DNA from: Mucilaginibacter inviolabilis
GTDB lineage: Bacteria; Bacteroidota; Bacteroidia; Sphingobacteriales; Sphingobacteriaceae
Direction of reading: 5' to 3'
Assembly: GCF_011089895.1 (NCBI RefSeq)
Contig: NZ_JAANAT010000001.1
Location: forward strand, 3,100,001 to 3,164,000
Length of the DNA: 64,000 nt
Below, in pieces: positions 62,088 through 64,000 of the stretch (position 1 is the first letter of the stretch; each line of letters opens with the position of its first letter). A program made the translations under genes and the position numbers. Below the pieces are notes generated by a model. That model did no database searches, was not told the DNA's origin, and saw only the letters and a list, made by a program, of their open reading frames with translations.

Positions 62088-62537
62088 CTATCCCAGCAAT
62101 TGTCTTACTACTTCTGATATGGTTTTGCCATCAGCTTTACCAGCAAGTTCTTTATTGGCAGCACCCATTACTTTACCCATATCGCTGGTAGATGTTGCAC
62201 CTAAGCGGCTTATCAGTTCCTGCAGATAACCTTCAATTTCAAAGCGGGTCATTTGCTGAGGCAGATAAGGCTCAATCACCTTCATTTCTTCCATCTCTAT
62301 TTCATAAAGATCTTCGCGGTTTTGGGTTTTATAGATATCGGCCGATTCTTTACGCTGTTTGATCAGTCTCTGAAGTACCTTGATCTCTGCTTCAGCGGTA
62401 AGTTCCTCTGCTGCGCCTTTTTCGGTTTTAGCTAATAACAAAGCTGATTTTATAGCACGGAGCCCTCTTAAACGATCGGCCTGTTTGGCCAACATAGCCA
62501 ATTTAATATCCTGATCTATTTGATTTATTAATGACAT
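62088..62537 (-). CDS. GatB/YqeY domain-containing protein
   Basis: 149 residues, all-helical. IDQDIKLAMLAKQADRLRGLRAIKSALLLAKTEKG and LPQQMTRFEIEGYLQELI are YqeY signatures, and MGKVMGAANKELAGKADG corresponds to the tail domain of GatB. Role unclear; family members may aid amidotransferases or tRNA binding. Single gene. Confidence 0.9.
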   Translation of the reverse strand: MSLINQIDQDIKLAMLAKQADRLRGLRAIKSALLLAKTEKGAAEELTAEAEIKVLQRLIKQRKESADIYKTQNREDLYEIEMEEMKVIEPYLPQQMTRFEIEGYLQELISRLGATSTSDMGKVMGAANKELAGKADGKTISEVVRQLLG

Positions 62538-62546
62538 TTTACAATG

Positions 62547-62580
62547 AGTGAATTATTGAATTAGCGAATTATTGATTTGT
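62547..62580. repeat. word family I, further copy
   Basis: GAATTATTGAATTAGCGAAT run upstream of the YqeY gene, like 33896-33931. Confidence 0.45.
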
Positions 62581-62676
62581 GAAAATAGCAATTATTATTT
62601 CATCATCTAAACATCTGAAACAGCGAAGCCCTCAACGAAATCAATTTGCACATCTGCACATTCAAAATCTGTACAT

Positions 62677-63435
62677 CTATTTTCTGAATATGTTACCTGC
62701 TGTGGCCTGGGCTGTTGGCATGATCACCAGATCATTGATGTTCACATGCGCCGGGCGTGAGGCAACAAACCATATGGTTTCGGCAATATCATCGGCGGCA
62801 AGAGGTTCAAACCCTTCGTATACTTTTTTAGCCCTGTCTTTATCTCCTTTGAAGCGAACTTCTGAAAATTCAGTTTCCACTGCTCCCGGATGTACAGCTG
62901 TAACCTTTATACCATGCGGCAACAGATCAATACGCATACCTTTATTTAAGGCATCAACTGCATGTTTGGTAGCACAATATACATTGCCGTTGGCGTACAC
63001 TTCTTTTCCGGCAATAGAACCCAGGTTAATGATATGGCCAAAGCCATTACCGATCATCCAGTTAGACACCACGCGACTTACATAGAGCAAGCCTTTTACA
63101 TTGGTATCAATCATGGTATCCCAATCATCATAGCTACCATTTTGTATAGGATCAAGTCCCTGGCTTAGGCCGGCATTATTGATCAATACATTAACCTTTT
63201 TCCATTCTGCAGGTAAACCTTCCAGGTTCTCTACTACCTGTTCCCGGTTACGTACATCAAATGACGATACCGCAACCTCCACATTATATTTGTCATTTAA
63301 ATGATGAGCCACTTTTTCCAGGCGGTCAAGTCGGCGACCGGTTAATATCAAATTATAGCCTTCGCGGGCAAATACATGGGCACAAGCTTCACCAATGCCG
63401 GCGGTAGCTCCTGTAATTAAAGCAATTTTTTTCAT
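62677..63435 (-). CDS. SDR family oxidoreductase, YdfG-like
   Basis: 252 residues, classical SDR. Cofactor motif TGATAGIGEA at 8-17, NNAG in VLINNAGLSQG, the catalytic Ser in NLGSIAGKE and the YxxxK motif in YCATKHAVDALN; all tetrad positions are intact. The segment HPGAVETEFSEVRFKGD is typical of NADP-dependent 3-hydroxy acid (serine/allo-threonine) dehydrogenases such as YdfG. Substrate inferred only. Confidence 0.9.
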   Translation of the reverse strand: MKKIALITGATAGIGEACAHVFAREGYNLILTGRRLDRLEKVAHHLNDKYNVEVAVSSFDVRNREQVVENLEGLPAEWKKVNVLINNAGLSQGLDPIQNGSYDDWDTMIDTNVKGLLYVSRVVSNWMIGNGFGHIINLGSIAGKEVYANGNVYCATKHAVDALNKGMRIDLLPHGIKVTAVHPGAVETEFSEVRFKGDKDRAKKVYEGFEPLAADDIAETIWFVASRPAHVNINDLVIMPTAQATAGNIFRK

Positions 63436-63771
63436 GGTAAGTAGATAACTATGGCCGCGAAATTATGTTTTTTACTTTAAATTATTGTCGGGCAACGGTA
63501 ATGAAGTTTAGTAGGTTATCGTTTTGCGAGGATCCACTCCGGCGTTGTTTCACTTTAAATATTTTCCACTTATGTCATTGCGGGGAGGAACGACGAAGAC
63601 AACCGACCGGAGGGAGCTCATTAATACCTTTAAAAACAAATAAAACATTAATAATCCCGTAGCTATTTTTACCGTTGAGAATGCGAAGAGATTGCTTCAT
63701 GCCTCGCAATAACATGATGTGAACATATCGTGGCAGCCTGTTCTGGGATCATGTAGTTCAGCATAACTAAT
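63436..63771. other. intergenic region with a degenerate family D element
   Basis: No gene. About 63570-63716 has GTCATTGCGGGGAGGAACGA on the left and GATTGCTTCATGCCTCGCAA on the right: the ends of the REP-like family D with substitutions and a longer centre. A small open frame here overlaps the repeat and is not supported. Confidence 0.6.
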
Positions 63772-63813
63772 AAAAAGAAGAGGCCCGGATTTAAATCCGG
63801 GCCTCTTCTTTTT
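63772..63813. terminator. 42-nt perfect palindrome, intrinsic terminator
   Basis: 21-bp arms with GC-rich core AGAGGCCCGGATTT and A/T runs on both sides. It ends the partial gene to its right; it would work in both directions. Confidence 0.92.
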
Positions 63814-63828
63814 ATTTAAATTTTAATA

Positions 63829-64000
63829 TTAAGCTTCTTCAAGCGCTAATCTCCTGTTTCTACGGATAACCATCATTACAATGATAAGTATTATAGGTAT
63901 ACCACCATATATGGCCATTTTGGCTCCAAAGGAAATACCTTTGGCATCGGATATATACTGGTCATGACGTTGCAGTTCAGGAGCTATTTTTAAGGAACTG
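63829..64000 (-). CDS. unrecognised membrane protein, C-terminal end
   Basis: The minus-strand frame is open from the right edge to a TAA at 63829. The visible 56 residues end in a polar stretch (SSLKIAPELQRHDQYISDA), one membrane helix (MAIYGGIPIILIIVMMVI) and a basic then acidic tail (RRNRRLALEEA). Start and family cannot be seen. The strong terminator right after the stop supports it as a real gene end. Confidence 0.65.
   Translation of the reverse strand, partial: SSLKIAPELQRHDQYISDAKGISFGAKMAIYGGIPIILIIVMMVIRRNRRLALEEA

Noticed and set aside
62579..63085. 168-aa plus-strand frame
   Set aside because: Antisense to the SDR gene and its 3' flank; the SDR catalytic motifs are intact on the minus strand.
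63465..63662. 65-aa plus-strand frame after the SDR gene
   Set aside because: Overlaps a degenerate family D repeat; the same bases occur elsewhere as non-coding repeat.

Overview
This window looks like a chromosomal segment of a Bacteroidota bacterium in the Sphingobacteriaceae, most like Mucilaginibacter or Pedobacter; the genus is an inference from family content only. Pointers are a bacillithiol deacetylase (BshB1), DUF4294, DUF4783 and DUF6089 family proteins, an ExbD transporter, the BamA-OmpH-OmpH order, SusC-plug-like sequences, A-rich rather than Shine-Dalgarno translation starts, and TAnnTTTG promoter boxes. No rRNA, tRNA, CRISPR array, transposase or prophage gene was recognised.

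Layout. 1-6741 (+): a fatty-acid beta-oxidation cluster with the C-terminal part of a FadN-type multifunctional enzyme, thiolase, acyl-CoA synthetase, enoyl-CoA hydratase and a 2,4-dienoyl-CoA-reductase-like SDR, separated by long hairpin-forming repeats. 6773-10201: two unrecognised genes, lysine 6-aminotransferase and a small unrecognised protein. 10282-12139 (-): bshB1, a glutathione peroxidase and a DUF4294 protein. 12248-17862 (+): RelA/SpoT, a Fur-family regulator, purA and pabB. 17983-20264 (-): DUF2071 protein, M48 lipoprotein protease and plsY. 20615-20827 (+): a small GG-leader RiPP precursor standing alone. 20989-31293: nadC, DUF4783 protein, gpmI with a lipoprotein, TPR protein, lon, an LpxR-like protein, arfB, cmk and dCMP deaminase. 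31387-40499: sugar MFS transporter, LysE exporter, PurF-like amidotransferase, AlkB-like dioxygenase, small membrane proteins and amt.

40604-51897 (-) is the distal half of the complex I operon, nuoH-I-J-K-L-M-N. It holds three extra genes: two tandem secreted paralogues between nuoK and nuoL, and a DUF4139 (MuiA-like) protein between nuoM and nuoN. All three carry segments resembling the TonB-receptor (SusC) plug or its carboxypeptidase-like prelude. nuoA-G are not adjacent. 52119-64000 (-): murI, two OmpH/Skp chaperones, bamA, uppS, exbD, a DUF6089 outer-membrane protein, nadK, a CBS protein, an alpha/beta hydrolase, a YqeY protein, an SDR, and the end of an unrecognised membrane protein. 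This last stretch is mostly envelope biogenesis.

The points most worth following are the plug-like genes inside the nuo operon, the orphan RiPP precursor, a set of intergenic long inverted repeats built from duplicated short words, and four genes whose promoter box lies exactly 4 nt before the start codon, which predicts leaderless mRNAs.
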